This document shows positions 17,186-25,354 of a DNA stretch of 64,000 nt, piece by piece. Made by a program: the position numbers and the translations under genes. The stretch covers positions 62,001-126,000 of the forward strand of contig JADKID010000042.1 of assembly GCA_016721425.1 (NCBI GenBank), written 5' to 3'. The notes beneath the pieces were generated by a model. The model was not told where the DNA came from and searched no databases. It worked only from the letters and a program-made list of their open reading frames with translations. This DNA is from Bryobacterales bacterium. Lineage in GTDB: Bacteria > Acidobacteriota > Terriglobia > Bryobacterales > Bryobacteraceae. Within the stretch, counting starts at the first letter, position 1; every line of letters starts with the position of its first letter.

Positions 17186-17389
17186 ATGACCTGGAGTAGT
17201 TTTGACGACCTCGGTATCGCCTTGTACGAGGCACACCCGGATACCGATCCGCTCACCGTCCGTTTCACGGATCTGCATAAAATGGTGACCGGACTCGAAG
17301 GCTTCGACGATGACCCGCAGAAGTCCAACGAGGCCAAGCTCGAAGCGATTCAGATGGCGTGGTACGAAGAGTGGAAGGACAATCAGTAG
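17186..17389 (+). CDS. iscX: Fe-S assembly protein IscX
   Basis: The small acidic protein (67 residues; E. coli IscX 66) has the family features: DDLGIALYEAHPDTDPLTVRF, then TDLHKMVTGLEGFDDDP with an acidic patch, then MAWYEEW. IscX binds IscS and modulates iron supply and desulfurase activity. A TAGGAG ribosome site precedes the ATG. In proteobacteria fdx usually sits between hscA and iscX; here the 28-base gap leaves no room for it. The next gene overlaps its 3' end. Confidence 0.93.
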   Translation: MTWSSFDDLGIALYEAHPDTDPLTVRFTDLHKMVTGLEGFDDDPQKSNEAKLEAIQMAWYEEWKDNQ

Positions 17390-18189
17390 CGCTTCTTCTC
17401 CTGCTGGCGGCACTGCCCTGCCAGGCGCAGCCCGACGCGCCTACCCTACTCCGGCAAATGGTGGAGGCAGAAAAGCGCAACCGCCAGGATTCCGCATACT
17501 TCGTCTATCTGGAGGACATCCGGAGTTTGCTCGGCAACGCCGGGCAGCCTGCGCGCCAAACCGGTTGGATCACCTATGAGGTGACGTTCCTGGAGGGCGA
17601 ATCCTACCACCGTCCCGTGGCGCGCGACGGTAAGCCGCTGCCCCTGGAGCAGCGTCAATTTGAGGACGAGCGTTTTCTTCAAGTGAGCGAATACCGGCGT
17701 AACACACCAGTGGAGGAGCGCCGCCGCCGCTACTTTGCCGCCGAGGAGAATCGCTACAAGATTGACTCGGCCATTGCGATCGAGCACCACGAGGCCCAAC
17801 TGATTGGAGCCGACAAAGTGCGCGGCCGCGATGTGTGGGTGGTGACCGCCGTGCCGCGCCGCGGCACACCGAAGCCGAAGCGGCGCTCCGAGTGGAGCCT
17901 GTGCCAGAGGCTAAAGTACTGGATCGATGCTGAGACCCACCTACCCATCCGCATTGAAGCAGAGCAGCTCTACGACTATGACGGCACACGCAAGGGAGCT
18001 ATCTCCAGCGTGGAAACCGTAGAGGTCGAGGGAGTGCTGCTTCCGGAACGCATCACCAGTACGACGCGCCGAAAGTCCGGACGCACCCACACCACTGTCA
18101 TCACGGAGCAGAGCTACTCCGCCTACAGAAGATTTAGGGCAGATACCGTGCTGCTATTTGCCGATCCGTCCGCGTCCGGCAGATTCTGA
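17359..18189 (+). CDS. Exported protein, LolA-like fold suspected
   Basis: The ~276-residue protein begins with a hydrophobic signal (VALLLLLAALPCQAQ). The mature part resembles outer-membrane lipoprotein-sorting-like proteins of acidobacteria, with YWIDAETHLPIRIEAEQLYDYDG and ETVEVEGVLLPERIT strands, but lacks any catalytic motif. The start is GTG at 17359 or 17371, so it overlaps iscX by 19-31 bases. The 3' end overlaps the convergent gene by 67 bases. The link to Fe-S assembly is positional only. Confidence 0.6.
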   Translation: MVRRVEGQSVALLLLLAALPCQAQPDAPTLLRQMVEAEKRNRQDSAYFVYLEDIRSLLGNAGQPARQTGWITYEVTFLEGESYHRPVARDGKPLPLEQRQFEDERFLQVSEYRRNTPVEERRRRYFAAEENRYKIDSAIAIEHHEAQLIGADKVRGRDVWVVTAVPRRGTPKPKRRSEWSLCQRLKYWIDAETHLPIRIEAEQLYDYDGTRKGAISSVETVEVEGVLLPERITSTTRRKSGRTHTTVITEQSYSAYRRFRADTVLLFADPSASGRF

Positions 18190-18686
18190 TCGTCAACCGG
18201 ATTCCTCCTGCCCAGTCCGGCAGCCAGTTCGGCTGAATGTGCCACGGCCCGGCGGGCTTCCTCGAGATAACCCTCCGCCGGAGCATGGGCCAACGGCGCG
18301 AGCTCGCCGCCCAGAAGCTCCAGAAACCCGGCGGAGACATTGAGGGAGGTTTGCAGCCGGTGGCGCGCCTGAACCACCTGGACCCGCAGGCTTTCCGAGT
18401 CGTCCAGCAGTTCATCGAACATGAACCGCATGGTGGAACGCCGGGTCATCGTCTCTTCGCGGAAGCATCCCAGCATCTGCCGCATCTCACGCAGCGTCCG
18501 GTCCTGCTTCCGCAGCATCCACCACAGCGTCAGCAGACACAAGGCAGCCACTGCGCTCATCATCCGCCACGCCGGAGCCGCGGCCGAAAACAGCGGGCCC
18601 GCGAGAGCCAGAAGGCCGCAACCCAACAACAGGGACGCCACGGAGGATTCCAGCACGCCGCCCGCTGCTTTCACAATTCTCTTCAT
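18123..18686 (-). CDS. Membrane protein with DHp-like helical region
   Basis: This protein of 187 residues has two N-terminal membrane segments (SSVASLLLGCGLLALAGPLF and MMSAVAALCLLTLWWML). Then come long amphipathic helices resembling the dimerisation region of histidine kinases (RVQVVQARHRLQTSLNVSAGFLELLGGEL), but no kinase catalytic domain. Its ATG overlaps the stop of the upstream receiver-like gene by 4 bases. I cannot name the family. The C-terminal ~20 residues overlap the 3' end of the convergent gene. Confidence 0.55.
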   Translation of the reverse strand: MKRIVKAAGGVLESSVASLLLGCGLLALAGPLFSAAAPAWRMMSAVAALCLLTLWWMLRKQDRTLREMRQMLGCFREETMTRRSTMRFMFDELLDDSESLRVQVVQARHRLQTSLNVSAGFLELLGGELAPLAHAPAEGYLEEARRAVAHSAELAAGLGRRNPVDDQNLPDADGSANSSTVSALNLL

Positions 18687-19375
18687 TCGTTTCTGGCGCC
18701 TCTGAGCGCATCGGTGAGCCCTGCCACGGTGAAGGGCTTTCGCAGCACCGTCGCTTCGCCAAGCGCACCGGGCGGCAATACCGCCTCGTGCGCCTCGCAC
18801 ACTGTGTAGATGACGCTCATTTGCGGCTGCAATTGCCGCAGGCGCGATCCCAGCGCCACACCGCTCGCCCCGGCGACAAAGACTTCGGTGACGAGCCTCT
18901 CTACCGGCAGCACCGTCTCGCCGGCAATCCGCTCTGCTTCCTCCGCAGTCCGCGCCTCCAGGACTTGGTACCCCTGCTTGCGCGCCACCTCGCCCATCAA
19001 CCGCCGCAATCCATCATTGCTCTCCACAACCAGCGCCACTTTGGCCGGCTCCGGAGTCTGCGCCACCGGTCGCATTCCCTGCTGCCGCTGTCCCCAAGAG
19101 GATGACCGGGCGGGCTGATCCAGCGTGGAGTGCAGAGCCACCAGGCTGAGGCAGTGGACAAGTTGCCGGTTTAGGTCGCGCGCTGACTGTAGGGCAAACC
19201 GGATCTCGCCCAACCTCGACCGTAAAGGATGCCTCGCATCCAAGTCACGGAGCAGTGCCATCAGTTCTTCATAGGCCGAGTTCAGTAGATCGTCTGAGGT
19301 CCTCGCCAGCACGCCCGCGAAGTCAGCCGACTCTGATGCCTGATTCAGGCTCATGGTTGATTCAGTTCTGGTCAT
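18683..19375 (-). CDS. Degenerate receiver-domain protein
   Basis: Residues ~1-80 are helical (QSARDLNRQLVHCLSLVALH, again DHp-like). The second half has the receiver fold: VALVVESNDGLRRLMGEV, then RLVTEVFVAGASG, IYTVCEA and VLRKPFT. The lysine of the receiver site is kept, but the phosphate-accepting Asp position reads Glu (LVTEV) and the acidic pair at strand 1 reads Glu-Ser. It probably cannot be phosphorylated in the usual way. Start is ATG at 19375; an ATG at 19354 is possible. It is coupled to the membrane protein downstream. Confidence 0.65.
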   Translation of the reverse strand: MTRTESTMSLNQASESADFAGVLARTSDDLLNSAYEELMALLRDLDARHPLRSRLGEIRFALQSARDLNRQLVHCLSLVALHSTLDQPARSSSWGQRQQGMRPVAQTPEPAKVALVVESNDGLRRLMGEVARKQGYQVLEARTAEEAERIAGETVLPVERLVTEVFVAGASGVALGSRLRQLQPQMSVIYTVCEAHEAVLPPGALGEATVLRKPFTVAGLTDALRGARNE

Positions 19376-19381
19376 TGGCAA

Positions 19382-19886
19382 CTCGCCACTTCTCCAGCAA
19401 GCCGAGCGCCAAAGGGCGAATCGTGCAAAAACGGCGGAACTCCTGGCCCGCCGGGGCTCCGGGCGGCGCCGGCGTCCTGCTTTGCCGTTCCGAACCGAGA
19501 CAGGTTGTGGTGCAGATTCTCATTTTGGAATCACGCCGCAGTCAGAAGGCTGGGAAAAACCGCGCAATCAGGAATGGCTGGTCAATTGCTAACAAATGAA
19601 CAAGGCCGGTGTACGATACGGACCTACATCGTGCATCGGCAGTACCACACTCGGCGAAACGCGGCATGGCTGGCGGCCCGGCAGTAGTAGGTGGTTGGCG
19701 TACCTCGCTCTCGAAGAGGAGAACGGGAGGTATTCCACCCGCACCGGTTCCGGCCATGCCGCCTTTTTTTCCGTTCACCGCCCCGGCCCCAACCCTGCTG
19801 GAGACTCCACCGTCGACCGCATGTTATACTCGATAAAGTCGTTGTGCTCTACATCTCGTGGTGCGCCGATCATCAGGACAATACCA
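19382..19886. other. Non-coding region before rpmI
   Basis: About 500 bases without a convincing gene. infC, often found directly upstream of rpmI, is not encoded here in any frame. A TTATACT box at 19824-19830 and an earlier TACGAT at 19612-19617 are possible -10 elements. A run of eight T at about 19763-19770 follows a GC-rich stretch and might be a weak terminator or part of a ribosomal-protein leader; I cannot fold it convincingly. Confidence 0.4.
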
Positions 19887-20087
19887 ATGGCAAAGCTTAA
19901 GCTGAAAACCCACAAAGGCGCGTCCAAACGGTTCAAGAAGACCGGAACGGGCAAGATCGTCCGCGCTCACGCGTTCGGTCGCCACATTCTCACTTCCAAG
20001 AGCCGCTCCAAAAAGCGCCAACTCCACCAGACCGTGGTCGCCGACAAGGCCGACCAGGCCAAACTGGCGGAGATGCTGCCCTACTAG
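19887..20087 (+). CDS. rpmI: 50S ribosomal protein L35
   Basis: The protein has 66 very basic residues starting MAKLKLKTHKGASKRFKKTG, the universal L35 N-terminus, and continuing with KIVRAHAFGRHILTSKSRS. The ATG at 19887 is the family start; the frame is open further upstream but that sequence is not L35. It is followed by rplT after 126 bases. Confidence 0.97.
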   Translation: MAKLKLKTHKGASKRFKKTGTGKIVRAHAFGRHILTSKSRSKKRQLHQTVVADKADQAKLAEMLPY

Positions 20088-20213
20088 CCAGGGCGTAGGG
20101 CGAGCGAGCCGAGCGCGTGGCACGTGCCCGAGCCGCCGCCCGTCAGGCCCCGTAAGGAGCCTGTTCAACTCCGCCGGCAGACCGCCGGACGGACTTTTTC
20201 CAAGGAGAAAAAC

Positions 20214-20570
20214 GTGCCCAGAGTCAAAAGATCTACGAATCGCCGGGACTCCCGGCGGAAGGTATTAAAGCTCGCAAAGGGCTTTTTCCTCACCAAGAGC
20301 AAGCTCTACCGCGCAGCGCAGGAAGCCGTTGAAAAGGCTCTTCGCTACGGCTACGTCGGCCGCAAGCGCAAAAAGCGCGAGTACCGCGGGCTCTTCATCC
20401 TGCGCATCAACGCCGGCTGCCACATCAACGGCATGAGCTACTCGAAGTTCATCGGCGGGCTGAAGAAAGCAGGCATCGGGCTCAATCGCAAGATGTTGGC
20501 CGATCTCGCCGCCAATGAGCCGGCTGCCTTCGCCTCACTGGTCGAGAAGGCCAAAGCCGCAATCGCCTAG
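20214..20570 (+). CDS. rplT: 50S ribosomal protein L20
   Basis: This 118-residue protein begins with GTG (MPRVKRSTNRRDSRRKVLKLAKG), preceded by an AAGGAG ribosome site. The basic N-terminal extension that reaches into 23S rRNA is followed by the globular RNA-binding part (RKREYRGLFILRINAGC, GMSYSKFIGGLKKAGI). In several bacteria L20 represses its own operon through a leader. The 126-base gap after rpmI would be a place to look for such a site. Confidence 0.97.
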   Translation: MPRVKRSTNRRDSRRKVLKLAKGFFLTKSKLYRAAQEAVEKALRYGYVGRKRKKREYRGLFILRINAGCHINGMSYSKFIGGLKKAGIGLNRKMLADLAANEPAAFASLVEKAKAAIA

Positions 20571-20590
20571 ACCGCTTTAGGAGAGCCGTC

Positions 20591-20887
20591 ATGCATCCGA
20601 TCCAGGACGAAGAAGACGATATCCTCGCACGGCTCGAAGCCCGCCTGGAAAGCGTCAATGGCGTCATCTCCCGCCTTCGTGAGCACAATGCGGAGCTGGA
20701 AGCCCAGCTCCGCGAGGCTCTCGCTTCGCGGGAGGAATCATCCGCCGAGCTGGCCGCCGCCCGCGAAGAGGCTACCCGCGCCCGCGAAGAGGCCGAACGC
20801 CTGCGCTCCCGCCAGAAACAGGCCGCCACTCGCATTAAAACCCTGCTCTCCCAAGTGGAGCAGATGGACCTGCTCACCGAAGCCTAG
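20591..20887 (+). CDS. Coiled-coil protein, ZapB-like
   Basis: This protein of 98 residues is almost entirely a heptad coiled coil rich in Glu, Ala and Arg (from DILARLEARLESVNGVI to about residue 90). It lies 17 bases before zapA, and a short coiled-coil partner beside zapA is typical of ZapB-type division proteins. Sequence similarity to E. coli ZapB is only structural, so the name is an inference from context. It has a good AGGAG ribosome site. Confidence 0.65.
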   Translation: MHPIQDEEDDILARLEARLESVNGVISRLREHNAELEAQLREALASREESSAELAAAREEATRAREEAERLRSRQKQAATRIKTLLSQVEQMDLLTEA

Positions 20888-20904
20888 TCAGCGAAAGGAA
20901 CGAC

Positions 20905-21192
20905 GTGGACGCTGCCCCTCCCGACAAAAAGCTGGTGCGAGTCATCATCTTTCAGCAGCCGTACACTCTCCGCTCTTCCGGCGAGCCTGGTGAAACCGAA
21001 AACCTCGCCCACGCCGTGGACGAGCTCATGACTCAGATCGCCACTCGTGCCTCCGGCGGCGATCCTACCCGCATCGCTGTCCTCGCCTGCCTCCATCTCG
21101 CCGACAAGGTCCGCCACCTCGAACGCGACTCGTCCGCCCTCCTCGGCCGCCTCGAGGAGCTCGATCACAAGCTCGCCGACCTGCTCGATTAA
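20905..21192 (+). CDS. zapA: Cell division protein ZapA
   Basis: The 95-residue protein starts at GTG. It has the ZapA layout: a short beta domain (KKLVRVIIFQQPYTLRSSGEPG), then ENLAHAVDELMTQIATRA and the helix TRIAVLACLHLADKVRHLE leading into a C-terminal coiled coil. ZapA tetramers bundle FtsZ filaments at the Z-ring. Placement after rpmI-rplT suggests that division-ring factors and ribosomal proteins share a transcript. Confidence 0.85.
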   Translation: MDAAPPDKKLVRVIIFQQPYTLRSSGEPGETENLAHAVDELMTQIATRASGGDPTRIAVLACLHLADKVRHLERDSSALLGRLEELDHKLADLLD

Positions 21193-21267
21193 GGTCGGGT
21201 TTCCTCCCGCCAGCCCCCGCCAAGCAACTCCCGCCAGAACAGACCCGCGCGCGCCCACCAGCTCCCG

Positions 21268-23661
21268 CTAGAACAAACGGTCCTGCCGCCGCAGTGTGCC
21301 GAAACTACCGATGTTGGCGATCACGAGCGCTAGACGAAACTGATTCTCGTTGCGCGTGCCCACGTTAAATAGCCTGTACTGACCGCTAAACGCGCAACAG
21401 TTCGTGTTATACGTGACCTGCGTGTTGGCCGAGAGCAGCGTGCTCGTCCGGTAGTCGTAGATGGCATGAACCCCGGCATTCCATCCCCGCTTGTTCTCCT
21501 GTCCCAGCCCCACCATCGTCCGCAACTGGTTCGACGAAGGTGAGAGCACTTGGGCTTCCGAGGACGAATCGATACACGGGTTCGTCACCAGACCCTCTGC
21601 GGCGCCGATTGGCACGCACGATACGTTGCTGTGGCCCACTGAGAACAGATAGTACTTCACCCGCGCGTCCAGCGAGAGGCTGCTGTTGGTGATCTTGCCG
21701 CGCAACGGATCGTAGTCCATTCGCCACTCCACGCCGAAACTGGGCAGGGGCTGGGCTCGCAATGCCGAGATGATCGGCGAGTAGCCGCGAGGCTGATCGA
21801 TGAACGAGTACCCGGTCAGCTCGGAGGAGGTCTGGAAGACATTCCTCTGCCCGTTCACGACAGCGTTGCCGAAGCTCTGATCGAAAAACCGTCGTTGCCT
21901 TACTTCCAGCGTGAGCCAATCTCTCACCTCACCGCTGCGATCCTTCACCCACAGCCGGTTGGCCAGTGAGACCTCCACCTCCGACGTGTTCGAGAGAATC
22001 TCCATCTCATCGAACCGGATGGTGTTGCTGAAGTTGTCCACGCCAGAGACCGCGCGGAAGCTGGCGCGGGGTTCAATCGTATGTTTCAATTTTGTCCCTA
22101 ACCAGTGGGGAGCATTGAAGGTACGCTCCAAGACGGGCAGAATCAGATCGGCCCGAAACTCCCGGGTCAACCGGTTCAGGTTAGCGCCCGAAACCTCCCC
22201 ACCGCTGATCTTGTCCAGATTCGTGCGGAAGCTGGAGCCGTAGTACGTGTCCCGAATGGAGAACGACGGAATCAGGTGGACATCTTTCCAACGCAGCGCC
22301 GTCATCACACGAGGCTCAATGTCCAGACGCTCCACAAACTGCCTGGTCTGGAACAGCGGCTGATTTCGCCGGACCAGTCCCGCACTGGCCCCCCAGGACA
22401 CCCAAACAGGCAGCACCTTCCGGTTGATCTCGCGGTCGCGACTGTCAAACTCCAACTGCGGCAGCTTCCGGATCAGGATCGTGTCTCCGGGTTGCGTGCT
22501 TTGGAAGTTCTCCTGCCGGGTGAACACCGCGTTCAGATGATAGGTGGACCAATCCTTGGTCACGCTGATCACGCTGTTGGATTCCGACGACACCGCCTCG
22601 TTGAAACTCTCGGTGAACGACTGCCGGAACAGGAAGTTGCTCAGGTAGTTCACTACTCCGCGTAAATGGAACCCATGCGGCAGTTCCGCCTTGCCGGTGA
22701 GGGAAATGATATAGCCGCCCTGCTTTTCCCGCGTTCCATCATCATGCAGTAATCCTTTATCTCTGACGCCGTAAACATATGCATCAAAGTCAGATGTCGC
22801 ATTGGGCTTGCCGCGGAAATCAAACGTCTGTGCCAGCCCGCGCTGGGAAAAGTATTGGGGCCGGTACATCATGTCGTAGCTGCGGTTGATCGCCCAGAAA
22901 TACCCCATGCCCACCATCAGCCCGCGGCGATTACTATTGCCGAAGTTCGGCGTCAGGAATCCGCTGCGCCGTGCATTGCTCGACAGGTCCTTGTAGAAGA
23001 CCGGCGCATACAATACAGGAACGCGGCGGATCCGCATCCAACTCTTGTAGGCCAGCGCCCGCTCATTCGGAATAATGTCGATGGTGGGAGATTTCAGGGT
23101 CCACCAGGGACTCGGCAGCTCACAATTGGTGATCGTGCCGTTGTGCAGTACGTAGCGGTCCTTCAGTTTCTCGGCCCAGTCGCCCTGGAACAGAAACGGG
23201 TTGCCGGTGGTTAGAATGCCAGGCCGGTAGTCAATCTTGCCGAACGCGGAACCATTGACTTTATAGAAGGTTCCGGTCTGATCATTCAAGTTATAGTCGA
23301 CCCTGTCGGCCTTGAGAATCTCCCCGCTCTGGAACTTCACGAACTTCACGGCGCCCCGCGCCTCGGCCAGCCCCGACTCCCTGTCGTAATCGATCTCGTC
23401 CGCTTCCAGCAGGAACTCCAGGGACTCCAGGCGAGCACTTTGGCGCAGCCGGTACTTCTCTCCCTCCCGCTCCTGTTGCACCCCGTACACCACGACAATT
23501 CCTGGCGGCGGCGGGTCCGCCCGCTCGATCTTGGGAGCCTCGGCGGGCGGGGCCGGAGCTGGCGCGGCCAGGCTGGGCCCGAGAATCGGAGAGCGGTAAA
23601 CCTGTCCGCCGGCCGCCATGCAGAGCAGGAAAATCAGGGGGATGAAGAGACGAAGACGCAT
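21268..23661 (-). CDS. lptD: LPS-assembly outer membrane protein LptD
   Basis: The 797-residue protein has a signal peptide (ending near AAGG), a Pro/Ala-rich linker, an OstA/LptA-like jelly roll (SARLESLEFLLEADEIDYDRESGLAEARGAV...DYNLNDQTGTF) and a large C-terminal beta-barrel with alternating strands. LptD with LptE inserts lipopolysaccharide into the outer leaflet. Its presence shows a diderm envelope. Cysteines are few and do not obviously match the four disulfide cysteines of E. coli. It is convergent with zapA. Confidence 0.9.
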   Translation of the reverse strand: MRLRLFIPLIFLLCMAAGGQVYRSPILGPSLAAPAPAPPAEAPKIERADPPPPGIVVVYGVQQEREGEKYRLRQSARLESLEFLLEADEIDYDRESGLAEARGAVKFVKFQSGEILKADRVDYNLNDQTGTFYKVNGSAFGKIDYRPGILTTGNPFLFQGDWAEKLKDRYVLHNGTITNCELPSPWWTLKSPTIDIIPNERALAYKSWMRIRRVPVLYAPVFYKDLSSNARRSGFLTPNFGNSNRRGLMVGMGYFWAINRSYDMMYRPQYFSQRGLAQTFDFRGKPNATSDFDAYVYGVRDKGLLHDDGTREKQGGYIISLTGKAELPHGFHLRGVVNYLSNFLFRQSFTESFNEAVSSESNSVISVTKDWSTYHLNAVFTRQENFQSTQPGDTILIRKLPQLEFDSRDREINRKVLPVWVSWGASAGLVRRNQPLFQTRQFVERLDIEPRVMTALRWKDVHLIPSFSIRDTYYGSSFRTNLDKISGGEVSGANLNRLTREFRADLILPVLERTFNAPHWLGTKLKHTIEPRASFRAVSGVDNFSNTIRFDEMEILSNTSEVEVSLANRLWVKDRSGEVRDWLTLEVRQRRFFDQSFGNAVVNGQRNVFQTSSELTGYSFIDQPRGYSPIISALRAQPLPSFGVEWRMDYDPLRGKITNSSLSLDARVKYYLFSVGHSNVSCVPIGAAEGLVTNPCIDSSSEAQVLSPSSNQLRTMVGLGQENKRGWNAGVHAIYDYRTSTLLSANTQVTYNTNCCAFSGQYRLFNVGTRNENQFRLALVIANIGSFGTLRRQDRLF

Positions 23662-23946
23662 GGATTAGTAAGGACGCACCGCACTAAGGTTCCGGTACAA
23701 CTCAAGCAAACTGAACGAAAAGTATCGACAAACGTCAGCAGTTATGTTACTTAGGATAAGACGGTACCGCTTGGCGCATGCCTCGAATCGCCTGCGGCGC
23801 GAGAACGGTGAGCTCACGGCTCAACCCTAGCACGACAAAATGACCGGTCGCAATGAGCGAATCGGCATAGACTGGGGTCGCCTGCCACCAAACACTCGTC
23901 ACCAACCTGCAATGCCTCTCGCGTTGCGGGGCAAGGGAGCATGGGC

Positions 23947-24795
23947 ATGCGTTGCAGATACTGCGGATCAAACATTTCTCAGAATGAAGTGCGGTGCCAG
24001 CGGTGCCAGCACCGTCTCAATGAAGATGACGGGCGCCGCTTCCCGGTAGTGGAATCCGCAGCCGCCCCAGACTACAGCCTGCAGCCCGACGAGGCCCGCG
24101 AACCCGCACGAAGGCTCACCACCGTGGCTGAGAATCCCGGCGCGCCGCAGCGGCCCAGGCAACCGATCCAGCCTCGCCTCTTCCCCTCCGACGACGGCCG
24201 CCGTGTGGTTGGCTTTGAGGAATACACCAGCACGCCCGCGCGTCCGGACCGGTCCCGCCCCAGCGACAGCCACCGCCAGCCGAAACGAAGAATCATTCCC
24301 GGACAGGGTTCATTCGATTTCACACCCCCGATCGGCGCGCCAAACTCGGCGCCGCTCAGCCGCGAGATCAGCCGCCGCACGGAACTGCCCGTCGCCGCCT
24401 TCCGCTTCCGTGCCATGGCCGCGCTGTTCGATGCCGGATTCATCTTTGCGCTGGCCGGCCTCTGCCTGCTCACCGTCCGCCTGTGCCTGCACACACTGCC
24501 CACCGGACCTGTGGCCTATGGCTGTTACGCCGTCGGCGCACTGATCATCGCCGCCGGCTACAAACTGCTCTACTGCTTCGCCGGCCTGATCACGCTCGGT
24601 CAACAGGGCGCACGGTTGCGGATCGTCAGCTTCGACGGCCATGCCCCCACCCGCCCGCAGCGCATGATCCGCATGATCGCCGGCTGGGTGAGCCTCGCCA
24701 GCGCCGGCATGGGCATCCTGTGGGCCCTCGTCGATCAGGAAAAGCTAAGCTGGCACGATCACATCTCTCAGACTTTCCTTACCTACGACGATTAA
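23947..24795 (+). CDS. Zinc-ribbon and RDD domain membrane protein
   Basis: The protein has a zinc ribbon at the extreme N-terminus (C-x2-C in CRYC and CQRC), a ~110-residue disordered Pro/Arg-rich linker, and a C-terminal RDD domain with three membrane helices: FRAMAALFDAGFIFALAGLCLL, AYGCYAVGALIIAAGYKLL and MIAGWVSLASAGMGILWALV, ending with LSWHDHISQTFL. RDD proteins have been linked to ion transport, but the role is not settled. AAGGGAG fits the ATG at 23947 better than the one at 23941. Confidence 0.8.
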   Translation: MRCRYCGSNISQNEVRCQRCQHRLNEDDGRRFPVVESAAAPDYSLQPDEAREPARRLTTVAENPGAPQRPRQPIQPRLFPSDDGRRVVGFEEYTSTPARPDRSRPSDSHRQPKRRIIPGQGSFDFTPPIGAPNSAPLSREISRRTELPVAAFRFRAMAALFDAGFIFALAGLCLLTVRLCLHTLPTGPVAYGCYAVGALIIAAGYKLLYCFAGLITLGQQGARLRIVSFDGHAPTRPQRMIRMIAGWVSLASAGMGILWALVDQEKLSWHDHISQTFLTYDD

Positions 24796-24852
24796 TTGCC
24801 GGGCCGGCCGCTTGAGCCGGAACCTCGGCCGCGGATCGGGGCCATCAGGCAT

Positions 24853-25335
24853 ATGCCAAAACAGAAGAGCTATCTCGCTCTCATCCTATGTTGCGGTCGC
24901 ATGGACCGCGGCGATGACGCTATTGGACCGCTCTGCGCCGACGCCTTGCAGAACCGCAAGATTCCTTCCCGCACCATTCGCGGTGACACCTCGGAGATCC
25001 TCGACGCTTGGCACACCGCACAGCACGTCATCATGGTGGATGCCATCGTCACGGGCCAGGCGCCGCCAGGAACGCTGCACTGCCTGGAAGCCCGTGACCA
25101 GCGTTTTCGGCCCGCCATGGCCCGCTGCTCCGCCACGGGGCTGGGCCTGGTGCAGGCCATGAAACTGGCGCCGCTGTTGAAGTGCATGCCCACGTCGATG
25201 TTGTTGATCGGGTTGGAAGCCGGCAACTTCGAATGGGCCTCCACGCTGTCTCAACCGGTGGCCGCGGCCATGCCGCAGCTCGTCGAGGCCATCGTGCTGG
25301 AATGGCAGCGGCTCGTGGCCGCACCCGCCCGCTAG
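24853..25335 (+). CDS. M52 family (hydrogenase maturation protease-like) protein
   Basis: The 160-residue protein follows the HybD/HycI fold: strand one ends CCGRMDRGDDAIGP, matching the position of the acidic metal ligand, and VIMVDAIVTG supplies the second (Asp). The third expected ligand, a His in an SLH-like turn, is absent; the corresponding region reads ARCSATGLGL. Several Cys residues are present (CCG, RCS, KCM). No hydrogenase genes are in the window. It may act on another substrate or be inactive as an endopeptidase; both are inferences. Confidence 0.7.
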   Translation: MPKQKSYLALILCCGRMDRGDDAIGPLCADALQNRKIPSRTIRGDTSEILDAWHTAQHVIMVDAIVTGQAPPGTLHCLEARDQRFRPAMARCSATGLGLVQAMKLAPLLKCMPTSMLLIGLEAGNFEWASTLSQPVAAAMPQLVEAIVLEWQRLVAAPAR

Positions 25336-25342
25336 CTTGCGT

Positions 25343-25348
25343 TATACT
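25343..25348 (+). promoter_or_regulatory. -10 element (TATACT) implying a leaderless mRNA
   Basis: TATACT ends six bases before the ATG at 25355 and there is no ribosome site between. The match to the -10 consensus is five of six. Transcription would start at or next to the A of ATG. Confidence 0.6.
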
Positions 25349-25354
25349 CCCCGC

